Source: an uncultured Alphaproteobacteria bacterium
Lineage (GTDB): Bacteria; Pseudomonadota; Alphaproteobacteria; Micavibrionales; Micavibrionaceae
Direction: 5' to 3'
DNA: 64,000 bases
Assembly: GCA_937931645.1 (NCBI GenBank)
Contig: CALHAR010000005.1
Coordinates: 124,001 to 188,000 of the forward strand
Part shown: positions 17,493 to 25,847 of the stretch, piece by piece
How positions within the stretch are numbered: the first letter of the stretch is position 1
How the letters are laid out: each line of letters opens with the position of its first letter
Made by a program: the position numbers and the translations under genes
Notes under the pieces: generated by a model
Database searches by the model: none
Told to the model about the DNA's origin: nothing
The model's input: only the letters and a program-made list of their open reading frames with translations

Positions 17493-18413
17493 TTAACTGA
17501 GAATCTTTCGTGCTTGCGTGCAGTCTTTGTCCATTTGAACAATCAGATCATCAAGGGAGTTGAATTTTGCTTCACCACGTAAGCGTTTAACGGGTTGCAC
17601 GGTTAAAATTTTGTCGTAAATGTCGCGATCAGGAAAATCGAGGATATGCGCCTCAACCTGCCCAACAGGGACTTCAAACATGGGCCTAATCCCTATATTG
17701 GTTGCGGCTTTCAACCATTCTTCTTCTCCTTCAATCTGGACATAGCATGCATAAATTCCATAGGCAGGGTGGATAGTATCTTTTAATAATATGTTGGCTG
17801 TTGGATAGCCAAGCTCATGCCCTCTACGGTCACCACGGAAAATACTACCTTGAATGGTCCAATCCCACCCCAGCAAGTTATTGGCAATGTCTATGTTTCC
17901 TGCGCGTAAGTTCTGACGAATACGGCTAGATGAAATGATATCATTTTTCTCATCGTGAATAGCGTCAACAATCGTAATAGGAAGATTAGCATTTTTAATT
18001 GTCTCCGCATTTCCGGCGCGTAATTGACCAAAATGAAAATCATGACCAACAATAATATGCGCCGCGTTAAGACCATCAATAAGAATATTTTTGATGAAGT
18101 TGTCTGCTGTTTGGCTAGCAAAGTCCCAATCAAAAGGTAGGCAAAATAGAAAATCTATATCTTGATATTTTAGTTTCTCCGCTTTTAATGGCGCGGGCGT
18201 TAGGCGGGCGGGCGGTAAATCTGGTTGGAACAGGCGACGCGGGTGCGGCTCAAATGTTAGGACACCTAATTTTTTATTTTCGGCTTTGGCAATATCTGCC
18301 GCTTTTTGAATAAGCGCTTGATGCCCACGATGAACGCCATCAAAATTACCAATGGCAATGACACAATTTTTTGCATCATTTGGGATCGTTAGAATGTCAT
18401 CAAATATTTTCAT
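17493..18413 (-). CDS. ribF: Bifunctional riboflavin kinase / FAD synthetase
   Basis: 306 residues. The N-terminal FAD-synthetase domain has the nucleotidyl-transferase motif GNFDGVHRGH (22-31), the VGHDFHFGQLRAGN loop and ISSSRIRQNLRAG. The C-terminal flavokinase domain shows GDRRGHELGYPTANI and the YGIYACYVQIEG strand. It converts riboflavin to FMN and then FAD. The start overlaps the upstream M15 gene by 14 bases, and the AEC transporter gene follows with no gap. Confidence 0.95.
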   Translation of the reverse strand: MKIFDDILTIPNDAKNCVIAIGNFDGVHRGHQALIQKAADIAKAENKKLGVLTFEPHPRRLFQPDLPPARLTPAPLKAEKLKYQDIDFLFCLPFDWDFASQTADNFIKNILIDGLNAAHIIVGHDFHFGQLRAGNAETIKNANLPITIVDAIHDEKNDIISSSRIRQNLRAGNIDIANNLLGWDWTIQGSIFRGDRRGHELGYPTANILLKDTIHPAYGIYACYVQIEGEEEWLKAATNIGIRPMFEVPVGQVEAHILDFPDRDIYDKILTVQPVKRLRGEAKFNSLDDLIVQMDKDCTQARKILS

Positions 18414-19137
18414 TAACGATATTAAGGATAGTTTTGGCTAGCTTGTCAAAATGTTCTTGAGGAAAGTCAGGAATATTACTCTCTATTTGACTCGTGATTT
18501 GCATTTGTAGGGGCAGGTCTTCATCACGTAAGCCTTGGTACTGGCTGGTATAATCAGGTGGAAATCTAAAATCCCACCATTCAGAAGGTAGAGGAAGAAA
18601 AGGGAAGCCTAGTTTGTTCGCGGATTCTATAAAAGCATTTTCTAAAATTTTACGGTTGTTTAAAATTCCCTCTGAAAATCCTGTGTAATTTCGATGTGAT
18701 TTCTCCTCCATAAAATCAAACGGTGTTCCCATGTCGATTTCATTGTTATTCTTATCTAGCACACGAACATCAATCGCCATGGCGCGTGGATGGCCACCCG
18801 CGCCAGGTGGCGCGAGTAATCGATTAGGCTCTTGCATCCATTCTGGGTGCGCCTTAACAATGTCAGTTTGCTGCATAGATTCTTGCGCGTTAATGGTTCG
18901 CAAACAATCTTGTATTTCTAAAACATAGTTATATTTTTTATGAAGCGTGCGCGCTGTTAACAATGTAATTGCAGCAATATCTTTATGCGCCCAAAGACGT
19001 GCTTGGTTGTGATATAAAGCTGTTTCAAAAATATTTCGGGGATGGTTTTTTTGTGTGTAAACCAAATCAATTTTGAGAGGTTCTTGCTCCACAAATATAT
19101 CCATCGGAATTAAATCTGAAGGGGATATTTTCTGCAT
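18400..19137 (-). CDS. M15-type D-Ala-D-Ala dipeptidase-like protein with altered zinc ligand
   Basis: 245 residues, no signal peptide visible. The VanX/DdpX pattern can be read: Arg80 in IQDCLR, zinc ligands His116 and Asp123 in GGHPRAMAIDV, and the catalytic Glu186 in SEWWDFRFP. In VanX the motif is EWWH, where the histidine is the third zinc ligand; here that residue is Asp189. Metal binding may therefore use Asp, or activity may be changed or lost. The family hydrolyses D-Ala-D-Ala dipeptide in peptidoglycan recycling. It shares one base with the CDGSH gene (TAATG) and overlaps ribF. Confidence 0.75.
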   Translation of the reverse strand: MQKISPSDLIPMDIFVEQEPLKIDLVYTQKNHPRNIFETALYHNQARLWAHKDIAAITLLTARTLHKKYNYVLEIQDCLRTINAQESMQQTDIVKAHPEWMQEPNRLLAPPGAGGHPRAMAIDVRVLDKNNNEIDMGTPFDFMEEKSHRNYTGFSEGILNNRKILENAFIESANKLGFPFLPLPSEWWDFRFPPDYTSQYQGLRDEDLPLQMQITSQIESNIPDFPQEHFDKLAKTILNIVNENI

Positions 19138-19382
19138 TATAAATCGTTATGCGTCCCATCACAAAAAGGCACGTTTTTTGTTGCTTTACATTGACAAAGA
19201 TAAAACTCACCATCTTCTTTGATCTCGAAAGGGTGAGACTTCATATCAGGTGCCTCTTCACGGTGCGTACCGTCACAGAAAGGGTGCTTGCTGGAATAAC
19301 CGCAGGTGCAAAAATGATATAGCTTATCTTTTTCTAACTTTACCTTAACAGGGTATTTAGCAACAATTTTGGGAGAGGCCAT
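19137..19382 (-). CDS. Tandem CDGSH iron-sulfur protein
   Basis: 81 residues made of two CDGSH motifs. The first has Cys25, Cys27, Cys36 and His40 (FCDGTH), the second Cys63, Cys65, Cys74 and His78 (FCDGTH). Each CxC..CDGTH set is the 3Cys-1His ligand set of a [2Fe-2S] cluster, as in mitoNEET-family proteins and bacterial tandem CDGSH proteins. Role is likely electron transfer or redox/iron handling in the cytoplasm. It is followed by the M15 gene with a one-base overlap. A 135-base gap separates it from the photolyase cassette on the same strand; I see nothing firm in that gap. Confidence 0.92.
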   Translation of the reverse strand: MASPKIVAKYPVKVKLEKDKLYHFCTCGYSSKHPFCDGTHREEAPDMKSHPFEIKEDGEFYLCQCKATKNVPFCDGTHNDL

Positions 19383-19517
19383 GGCGTTTTTTCCTTTTTA
19401 TAAGTGAGCGGATGTGCGCTATGATATGTTACAATAAGTAAGGTCTTTATCTATAATGCTTTTATTCCACGACAGCTATTATTATGTAGTATAACGCTGT
19501 ACCAAATCAAGACTAAT

Positions 19518-19736
19518 TTATTTTGTTTTATGTTTTGCTTTACGACCAGATACCCGTTTGCGCCACATGCGAAAGCTTGAAGGTTTCATGTACTTACACA
19601 TAATCGATATAACATCTTTCTCACTATACCCAGTTTGCATTTCTATAGAATAAAAGCTTGTTTTGTCACACCATGCCATTTCTATAACATCGTTATAATC
19701 AAGGGGTATATTACCACACGGGGGATTATTTCTCAT
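19518..19736 (-). CDS. TIGR03643-family protein
   Basis: 72 residues. It shows the TIGR03643 pattern: a helix with DVIEMAWCDKTSFYSIEMQ, a GYSEKDVISIM helix, and the basic end KPSSFRMWRKRVSGRKAKHK. The fold is probably a small helical, HTH-like protein, and the strongly basic C-terminus suggests nucleic-acid contact. It is encoded last in a three-gene cassette with DUF2256 and the FeS photolyase, overlapping the DUF2256 gene by 11 bases. Function is unknown, but it likely serves photolyase biology. Confidence 0.85.
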   Translation of the reverse strand: MRNNPPCGNIPLDYNDVIEMAWCDKTSFYSIEMQTGYSEKDVISIMCKYMKPSSFRMWRKRVSGRKAKHKTK

Positions 19737-19872
19737 TTAATTTTCCTTTTATGCTTCTACATTTATTGGAACAGCATTTCACATCTTTCCAGACAGTTTT
19801 CCATTTTTTACGCCACAAAAAAGGACGTTTGCATATAATACAAATTTTCTCTGGTAGGTCAGACTTTTTCAT
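19726..19872 (-). CDS. DUF2256 small zinc-ribbon-like protein
   Basis: 48 residues, ATG at 19872 and stop at 19726. Cysteines at 11, 14, 33, 34 and 38 form CxxC...CC(x)3C, and the aromatic/basic core RPFLWRKKW (16-24) and W28 match DUF2256. The arrangement looks like a small zinc-binding or treble-clef domain. The start lies inside the last codons of the photolyase gene (14-base overlap) and the end overlaps the TIGR03643 start. The gene is easily missed because it is so short. Family function is not established. Confidence 0.88.
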   Translation of the reverse strand: MKKSDLPEKICIICKRPFLWRKKWKTVWKDVKCCSNKCRSIKGKLNEK

Positions 19873-21388
19873 TATTATCTAGCATCTTAAGGAACCTACG
19901 GCTATCTTCTTTTATGGCTTGAACTTTATCGTCTTCCATGCGCCCTAATGTCTTATACATCATTGAAAGACGATGATTACGACATAGTTTATCTTCATTT
20001 CTAATTAAAAAGTCCCAGTATAGATAGTTGAATGGACAGGCATCTGGTCCATTCTTCTTACTCACCTTATAGCGGCATCCTTTACAGTAATTAGACATTT
20101 TATTAATATAAGAGCCACTTGCTGCATATGGCTTAGACCCCAAAAAACCGCCATCAGCAAATAATATCATACCTGTTACATTCGGAAGCTCTACCCACTG
20201 ATAAGCATCAGCATAAACAATCATATACCATTCATTGACTTCATCTGGATCTAACCCTGCAATGAGTGAAAAATTTCCAAGAACCATCAAACGTTGAATA
20301 TGATGAGCATACGCATTTTCTTTCGTTTCTTTGATACATTGCCTTAAACAATTCATTTGTGTTTCTTCACCCCAAAAAAAATGAGGGAGCGTGCGTTTGG
20401 CTTCCAGAAAATTGCTTTGTTCATAATCGGGCATTTTTAACCAGTAAATACCTCGAACATATTCTCTCCATCCAATAATTTGTCGAATAAACCCTTCAAC
20501 CGCATTAAGAGGAGCTTTTCCTTCATTGTAGGCATGTTCTGCAGCCTGAACGCATTCAAGCGGCAGCAATAAACCACAATTAATATAAAAACTTAGATGT
20601 GAGTGATACATCCAAGGTTCATTTTGTATCATCGCATCTTGATAGTCACCAAAACTTATAAGACGCTCTTGAATAAATTTTTCTAATGCGTGTAAGGCTT
20701 GCTCTCTTGTAATTGCAAAATAGAACGGGTCTATATCACCAAAATGATTACTAAAGTTTTCAGATACTAACTTAATAACATCATTTGTTATATTATCTGG
20801 TTCTGAGGTGTAAGTCTGTGGAATATTAAGTTTTTCTTTTGGGGGTTTTCTATTCTCACTATCATAGTTCCACTTGCCGCCAACTGGTTTATCGTCCTCC
20901 ATAAGGATTGAGTATTTTTTGCGCATTTCACGATAAAAATATTCCATTTTCATTTGCTTGCGACCATTTGCCCAATGCTCAAACTCTTTGTGTGAGCATA
21001 AAAATCGGCCATCAGAACGTATTTCAACTGGAATATGAAGATTCCATTTTTTCATATCTGTTAAAACGCGATACTCACTCGGCTCTGTCACTATAACTTT
21101 AAAGGGTTTATATGTATGAACAATACGTTGGACTTCGCTTTTAAACGATCCTGTATTCTCTGGATCTTTAAGCGTTGTATAATGAACATTATACCCTTTA
21201 TTTTTTAATTCTTGTGCAAAGTGCCGCATTGCAGAAAATATAAAAGAAATTTTCTTTTTATGATGCTTCACGTAAGACGCTTCATCCCAAACCTCGCACA
21301 TGAAAATTACATCTGCTTTCATATCAATATCGGAAAGTGATGATATTTTTAAATTGAGTTGGTCTCCAAGAATAAAGCGTAAATTCAT
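19859..21388 (-). CDS. FeS-type bacterial cryptochrome / (6-4) photolyase
   Basis: 509 residues, the usual size of FeS-BCP photolyase-related proteins. Four cysteines, Cys347, Cys435, Cys438 and Cys451, have exactly the spacing of the [4Fe-4S] ligands of Agrobacterium PhrB (350, 438, 441, 454), all shifted by three. The N-terminus (LRFILGDQLN) is the antenna domain, and the C-terminal helical region binds FAD. Such enzymes repair (6-4) photoproducts with blue light or act as photoreceptors; the ribolumazine-type antenna is inferred from family. It heads the overlapping cassette with DUF2256 and TIGR03643. Confidence 0.93.
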   Translation of the reverse strand: MNLRFILGDQLNLKISSLSDIDMKADVIFMCEVWDEASYVKHHKKKISFIFSAMRHFAQELKNKGYNVHYTTLKDPENTGSFKSEVQRIVHTYKPFKVIVTEPSEYRVLTDMKKWNLHIPVEIRSDGRFLCSHKEFEHWANGRKQMKMEYFYREMRKKYSILMEDDKPVGGKWNYDSENRKPPKEKLNIPQTYTSEPDNITNDVIKLVSENFSNHFGDIDPFYFAITREQALHALEKFIQERLISFGDYQDAMIQNEPWMYHSHLSFYINCGLLLPLECVQAAEHAYNEGKAPLNAVEGFIRQIIGWREYVRGIYWLKMPDYEQSNFLEAKRTLPHFFWGEETQMNCLRQCIKETKENAYAHHIQRLMVLGNFSLIAGLDPDEVNEWYMIVYADAYQWVELPNVTGMILFADGGFLGSKPYAASGSYINKMSNYCKGCRYKVSKKNGPDACPFNYLYWDFLIRNEDKLCRNHRLSMMYKTLGRMEDDKVQAIKEDSRRFLKMLDNNEKV

Positions 21389-21502
21389 GTGTTTTCTTAA
21401 TAAGTGAAATTCAACACTTTGTTTGAAATAAAATTTTATCCTATAGCAATAATTATCTCATAATTTTAATGCGCGTGTATCAAGTACATATTGAAAAAGA
21501 AG

Positions 21503-21578
21503 TGGTGGCGGTACGAAGATTTGAACTTCGGACACATGGATTATGATTCCACTGCTCTAACCCCTGAGCTATACCGCC
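21503..21578 (-). tRNA. tRNA with anticodon CAU (elongator Met or Ile2)
   Basis: A full cloverleaf is visible on the minus strand. The acceptor GGCGGTA pairs with TACCGCC, followed by discriminator A and an encoded CCA (21503-21505). The D arm GCTC...GAGC, anticodon stem GTGGA/TCCAT with loop ATCATAA (anticodon CAT, U33 present), and T arm CGAAG/CTTCG with TTCAAAT all close. The G1-C72 pair excludes an initiator with an unpaired first base. CAU can be elongator Met or, if C34 becomes lysidine, Ile2. The sequence alone does not settle it. Confidence 0.95.
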
Positions 21579-21663
21579 ACTTTATTCTCGTTGTCCCCTT
21601 TAAATGCGAGGACATCCGAAGCACGTTTTATCGCTTAAAAACCCCTTTTTTGTCAACAACATA

Positions 21664-22866
21664 TTAGGCCGCCAAGGCCATTTTTGAGTTTTCAGTGTGA
21701 AAAATCCATCCACCGCCTAGGACACGGTCGCTGCCGTTGGTTGTGGAGTAACAAACAGCCGCCTGTCCAGGGGCTATTCCAAACTGAGGCGTATTTAGGT
21801 GGATTTCAGCTTTATCGCCTTTGATAAACAATTTTGCTGGTGCAACAGGACTAACCGAGCGGAGCTTAATAGAGATATCAAGTCCTTCTTCTGGAATGTC
21901 ATGCATCAACCAATTACAGTCGTTAATGTGAATGATATCACGGGCTAAGGCTTGCTTAGGACCGACAATGACTTGGTTGAGTTTTGGGTCAACACGCACC
22001 ACGTAAAAAGGCGAGTTATCATCATTGTGACCGCCGCCGATTTTTAAGCCGCGACGTTGCCCGATTGTATAGTGAATGATGCCATCATGCGTCCCTATAA
22101 TTTGCCCGTTCATATCAACGATGTTACCAACTTTTTCTGCCTCGGGTTTAATTTTTTTAACAACCGCGGCATAGTCGCCGTTGGGAACAAAGCAAATATC
22201 TTGGCTGTCTGGTTTGTTACAAACGAGCAAACCAAGCCTTTCTGCGTGTTCACGGGTCTTGTCTTTTGTCCATGCGCCTAAGGGAAAGCGTAAGAAGTCA
22301 AGCTGTTCTTGCGTTGTTGCGAACAAGAAATAGCTTTGGTCTTTACCATTATCAACCGCGCGATGAAGTTCAGCGATACCAGTTTCTTCATTCACAACAC
22401 GTTTAATATAGTGACCTGTTGCCATGCAATCTGCGTTGAGGTCTTTTGCGACTTTGAATAAATCACGAAATTTCACGGTCTGGTTACAACGTACGCACGG
22501 GATAGGGGTTTGCCCGTTCATGTAGCTATCAACGAAATCTGTCATGACGCTATCTTTAAAATTATCTTCGTAATCAAGAATGTAATGCGGGAAGCCTTTT
22601 TCTTCGGCAACGCGTTTAGCATCGTAAATATCCTGACCCGCGCAACATGCCCCTTTGCGATCAACCGCTTTGCCGTAATCGTAAAGTTGTAGCGTGACAC
22701 CAACAACGTCATAGCCCGCTTCATGAAGGAGCGCGGCAGTCACAGAGGAGTCGACGCCGCCCGACATGGCCACAACGACGCGTGTGTCCTTTGGTGCCTT
22801 GGCGATGCCCAGACTATTAAGGGCGGGGCTAATCATAGAGCTGCTCTGTTTTGTGTCATTGTTCAT
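21664..22866 (-). CDS. mnmA: tRNA-specific 2-thiouridylase MnmA
   Basis: 400 residues from the ATG at 22866, which is preceded by AGAGAGA. The in-frame start 48 bases upstream adds a poorly fitting leader. The PP-loop SGGVDSS lies at 35-41. Catalytic cysteines are Cys124 in PCVRCN and the cysteine of SQDICFVP (about residue 220). The TIGQRRGLKIGG segment belongs to the central domain. MnmA thiolates U34 of tRNA-Lys, -Glu and -Gln, using sulfur passed from a cysteine desulfurase. The tRNA gene is the next feature downstream on the same strand. Confidence 0.96.
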   Translation of the reverse strand: MNNDTKQSSSMISPALNSLGIAKAPKDTRVVVAMSGGVDSSVTAALLHEAGYDVVGVTLQLYDYGKAVDRKGACCAGQDIYDAKRVAEEKGFPHYILDYEDNFKDSVMTDFVDSYMNGQTPIPCVRCNQTVKFRDLFKVAKDLNADCMATGHYIKRVVNEETGIAELHRAVDNGKDQSYFLFATTQEQLDFLRFPLGAWTKDKTREHAERLGLLVCNKPDSQDICFVPNGDYAAVVKKIKPEAEKVGNIVDMNGQIIGTHDGIIHYTIGQRRGLKIGGGHNDDNSPFYVVRVDPKLNQVIVGPKQALARDIIHINDCNWLMHDIPEEGLDISIKLRSVSPVAPAKLFIKGDKAEIHLNTPQFGIAPGQAAVCYSTTNGSDRVLGGGWIFHTENSKMALAA

Positions 22867-23226
22867 ATTCTCTCTTTGCCGCGGAATATATAGGGAAATG
22901 GGGTTAAATAGCAAGGAAAACCGCGTTTTAGGTCATTTTCACCCCTGTAAGTTACTGATATTATTTATAAATTAGAGTTACTCAGTTTGTTCATCGGAAA
23001 TTTGGGGGAGGGGGGTATCTTTATTTAAGTAGCCGCTATGCGAGCAAGACCGAGAACGCTTTTTATAAGACAAGCCTATAGTTACAAATGAATGCTTGGC
23101 CGAACGCTTGGCTTTACGATGTCTCCCATAAAGCGGTGCCGCATGTTTGAATGCGGACAGTGGAACGAGTATAGCAAAATTTCACAACTTAAGGAAGGAA
23201 TATTTTCCTGTCAGAGGGAGGCGGTA
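22867..23226. other. Non-coding stretch between mnmA and orphan gene
   Basis: About 360 bases with no convincing gene on either strand; a 70-codon frame (23092-23304) has no family resemblance and runs into the next gene. It contains a perfect six-base hairpin CCGCAT/ATGCGG (23139-23156), a short direct repeat CGCTTGGC/GCTTGGC near 23095-23112 and a palindromic GGAATATTTTCC around 23198-23209. It is richer in G and C in its middle part than the flanking AT-rich spacers. It may hold the mnmA promoter on the minus strand, and possibly a structured RNA. Confidence 0.4.
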
Positions 23227-23255
23227 TTGACAGTTTTTTCATTATTATGTATAAG
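23227..23255 (+). promoter_or_regulatory. Near-consensus sigma-70 promoter for orphan repeat protein gene
   Basis: A perfect -35 box TTGACA (23227-23232) is followed by a 17-base spacer and TATAAG (23250-23255), one mismatch from TATAAT. Transcription would start near 23262, giving a leader of about 29 bases to the GTG at 23291. It is the best promoter match I noticed in the window. Confidence 0.7.
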
Positions 23256-23290
23256 TATTATGTGTTTTATAAATAAAAAAGAGACGAACC

Positions 23291-24490
23291 GTGTCAGACA
23301 ATAAAACAGATGAAAATATAGAGCCGTTTGTGCAAACTGTCAGACAGTCTGCATGGAGGCATCTTAATGCGGCATCGGCGGAACTGGTTAACACCCCTAG
23401 AAGAAACGATCTTATTTACCTTTATATAAATAATTTTTTGACCGTGCTCGATACGGTTAAAGATAATCCTGATCTTAAAAACGCAATGATACCTGTCATG
23501 ATTGAGAAAGCGGCAGACGTTTGTTTGACTCAGCCAAATATCAATCTATTTGCAAAGCTTTTATGGGCGATAAAAGATAACCCTGTTCTTAAAAAAGCAG
23601 TTACCCCTGTTATGATTAAGCAAGCAGGAGAAAATTATATTGCTAAAATGGAATGTACAGAAGATGCCGTATATCAAGACAAGGGGCAGTATATTGGCTA
23701 TTTTTTATATTTGTTGGATGTTGTGCAAGATGACACGAGGCTTAAAAAAGGAATCTCGGCAGATATGATTGAGAGGGTAGCCAGTGCTTGTCTTAATTAT
23801 AAAGATATAAATGAATTTATAAGTTATCACGATATAAATAATTTTTTAAATTTTTTTGATACCGTCAAAGAAGATGAAACCTTAAAAGAGGGAATAACAT
23901 TTGACTTAATTCAACAAGCCGTAGAAGTCTGTTTTAAAAGTCGGAATAGCGGTATGCTTTCCTATCTTTTTGAGCGTGTAGAAGAATATACAGACTTTAG
24001 TAAAAAGGATGTGTTGGCGACAATAATAAAAGATCGTTTTGAAGGTGGGAAGATAAATAGAGTGACGCCATCGTTGAAGGCCATAAAAGGCGAACTTAGC
24101 GTTTTAGAAGAGGTTTTTCCAAATTGTGACGTTATATGCGCAGACCAGTCTGATAACCAGTATTTGCCGAGTACAGCCGTAAAGAGTTTGGTTTTTACGT
24201 TTAACCGTGAGAACGGTCAGATGAGTATCTACGGAGATAATCTTAAAATAGAGCCTGTTACATCGTTGCACAGTGATTGGAAAGAGTGCGTTAGCCATAC
24301 GAAAGCCTCTGATCAAGCTTTAGCATTTATAAAAGAAACATTAAGACAGATTGTCACAGGGCGTGATTCAAGCGTTGTGCAATCTATTGTGATGCAGGGT
24401 AGAAATAATGTAATGGAAATTGCTTCTAAACAATTAGACTCTTTCATTCCTGAATCTATAGATAGTCAACCTGCTTTTAGTCCGCGATGA
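23291..24490 (+). CDS. Orphan protein with four helical repeats
   Basis: 399 residues, GTG start with GAGACG upstream. Residues 46-215 hold four degenerate copies of a roughly 34-residue unit (46-79, 84-117, 135-168, 182-215) with the pattern xNxFLxxLDxVKDxxxLKKxIxxxMIxxAxxxCL; a weaker fifth may lie at 221-250. This predicts an alpha-solenoid. The remaining part (about 255-399) is not repetitive and I recognise no family. There is no signal peptide. It has its own strong promoter and converges on bamB with a ten-base gap. Repeat solenoids usually mediate protein contacts; no more can be said. Confidence 0.75.
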   Translation: MSDNKTDENIEPFVQTVRQSAWRHLNAASAELVNTPRRNDLIYLYINNFLTVLDTVKDNPDLKNAMIPVMIEKAADVCLTQPNINLFAKLLWAIKDNPVLKKAVTPVMIKQAGENYIAKMECTEDAVYQDKGQYIGYFLYLLDVVQDDTRLKKGISADMIERVASACLNYKDINEFISYHDINNFLNFFDTVKEDETLKEGITFDLIQQAVEVCFKSRNSGMLSYLFERVEEYTDFSKKDVLATIIKDRFEGGKINRVTPSLKAIKGELSVLEEVFPNCDVICADQSDNQYLPSTAVKSLVFTFNRENGQMSIYGDNLKIEPVTSLHSDWKECVSHTKASDQALAFIKETLRQIVTGRDSSVVQSIVMQGRNNVMEIASKQLDSFIPESIDSQPAFSPR

Positions 24491-24500
24491 GAAAAATATA

Positions 24501-25847
24501 TTAACGATAAGCGCTTAACGTTCCGTTATCGGTCAAAACATAAAGCGTGCCGCCTGCCGCGATAGGGGCGAGGGAGACTGTGTCCTTCACCTTCCAGCTA
24601 TTGACTTGCGCGCCTGTTTTGGCGTCCAGTTCGACCATGCGGCCGCCTGTACCAGAGACAAGGATTTTGCCGTTTACCATTAATGGTCCAACCCAGTTGA
24701 TAACGCCTTTATTAGATTTAGGTTTTTCGTATTTAGCAAGTTCAGACACCCAAATAATATCCCCATTGGCGATATCCATGGCGACGACTTTGAAGTTGGG
24801 GGTTAGGACGTAAACCGCATTGCCTGATACCCATGGGGTTTCAATACTGCTAATCTCACGTTGCCACAAACGCGATCCATTATTCTTATCGAGGGCAACC
24901 ATTTTGTTGCTGTAGCTGATGGCGATGACACGATCCCCCGCGATAACAGGGTTGCCGCGAATATCGGATAAACCCGCGATGCCGCCAAGACGTAGCGAAT
25001 TTGAAAGGGAATCTTCCCAAGCGGTTGATCCGTTTTCAACACGAAGCGCGACGATGTCACCCGTAGAAAAAGCGGCGATAACGATTTGATCATCGGCGGC
25101 GGGGCTGGCCGCGCCAAGAAGCCCTGTGGTTTCGCCTGTGCCTTCATATTCCCAAAGGACTTTACCATTGCTGGCATCCAGCGCGATGGAGTGATTATTG
25201 AGTGCCGTGACAAAAACCCGTCCGTTAATTACAGTCGGCGCGGCGCGTGAGCCAGCGGTTATTTTTGTACGCCAATAGATATCGCCATTGTCAGGGTTGA
25301 GCGCCAAGACTTCGTCATAGCCCGACGTTACAAATAAAACACCGCCAGAATAGGCAAGGCCACCATTAATGACTGTTTCTTTTTCTGTTATACTTTTAAC
25401 GCTTTGTTCCCAAAGGACTTTACCAGTTTGGTTGTGAAAGGCGCGTAATTTACTGTCTGAATCTAAGGTAAAAACTTTGCCTGCCGCGGCAATAGGTTTG
25501 GCGTTTAAAGGAACGCGTTTGGTTGCGCCATCACCGATGGAGCTGTGCCAAATTTTTTCTAGATTTGCGCCACTGCCAACATTGATGTTTTGTAATAGAT
25601 GATTGGGGTAGCCACTGGATTGTGGCCAGTCTTCGTTATCAATAGCGGGTGGGATTTCTATCGCTGTGCTCTCGGCTTTGGCGGTCAGCGTTGGGCTTAA
25701 TTCTTTTTGCAAATCTAAAATAGAGATACGGTCACCTGGTAGGCGTGGATTTTCAGGCTCGCTTGAGTCAAAAACAGAGCACGCACTGATGAAAAAAAGA
25801 CTACTTAATAAGAGAGTGTTGAAAAGAAAGGGGGATAGTAATTTCAT
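24501..25847 (-). CDS. bamB: Outer membrane assembly lipoprotein BamB
   Basis: 448 residues. The signal sequence ends in ISAC with Cys23 as lipidation site. The rest consists of PQQ-type beta-propeller blades with repeated patterns such as GKVLWEQSV, GDIYWRTKI, GKVLWEYEG, GSRLWQREI and GDIIWVSEL. BamB is the propeller subunit of the BAM complex that inserts outer-membrane proteins. The start shares one base with the YfgM-like gene (TAATG). In many alphaproteobacteria the GTPase gene der follows bamB; here the orphan repeat protein lies there instead, in the opposite direction. Confidence 0.93.
   Translation of the reverse strand: MKLLSPFLFNTLLLSSLFFISACSVFDSSEPENPRLPGDRISILDLQKELSPTLTAKAESTAIEIPPAIDNEDWPQSSGYPNHLLQNINVGSGANLEKIWHSSIGDGATKRVPLNAKPIAAAGKVFTLDSDSKLRAFHNQTGKVLWEQSVKSITEKETVINGGLAYSGGVLFVTSGYDEVLALNPDNGDIYWRTKITAGSRAAPTVINGRVFVTALNNHSIALDASNGKVLWEYEGTGETTGLLGAASPAADDQIVIAAFSTGDIVALRVENGSTAWEDSLSNSLRLGGIAGLSDIRGNPVIAGDRVIAISYSNKMVALDKNNGSRLWQREISSIETPWVSGNAVYVLTPNFKVVAMDIANGDIIWVSELAKYEKPKSNKGVINWVGPLMVNGKILVSGTGGRMVELDAKTGAQVNSWKVKDTVSLAPIAAGGTLYVLTDNGTLSAYR

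Noticed and set aside
23092..23304. 70-residue frame upstream of the orphan gene
   Set aside because: It runs across the promoter and start of the orphan gene, has no ribosome site and no recognisable features.
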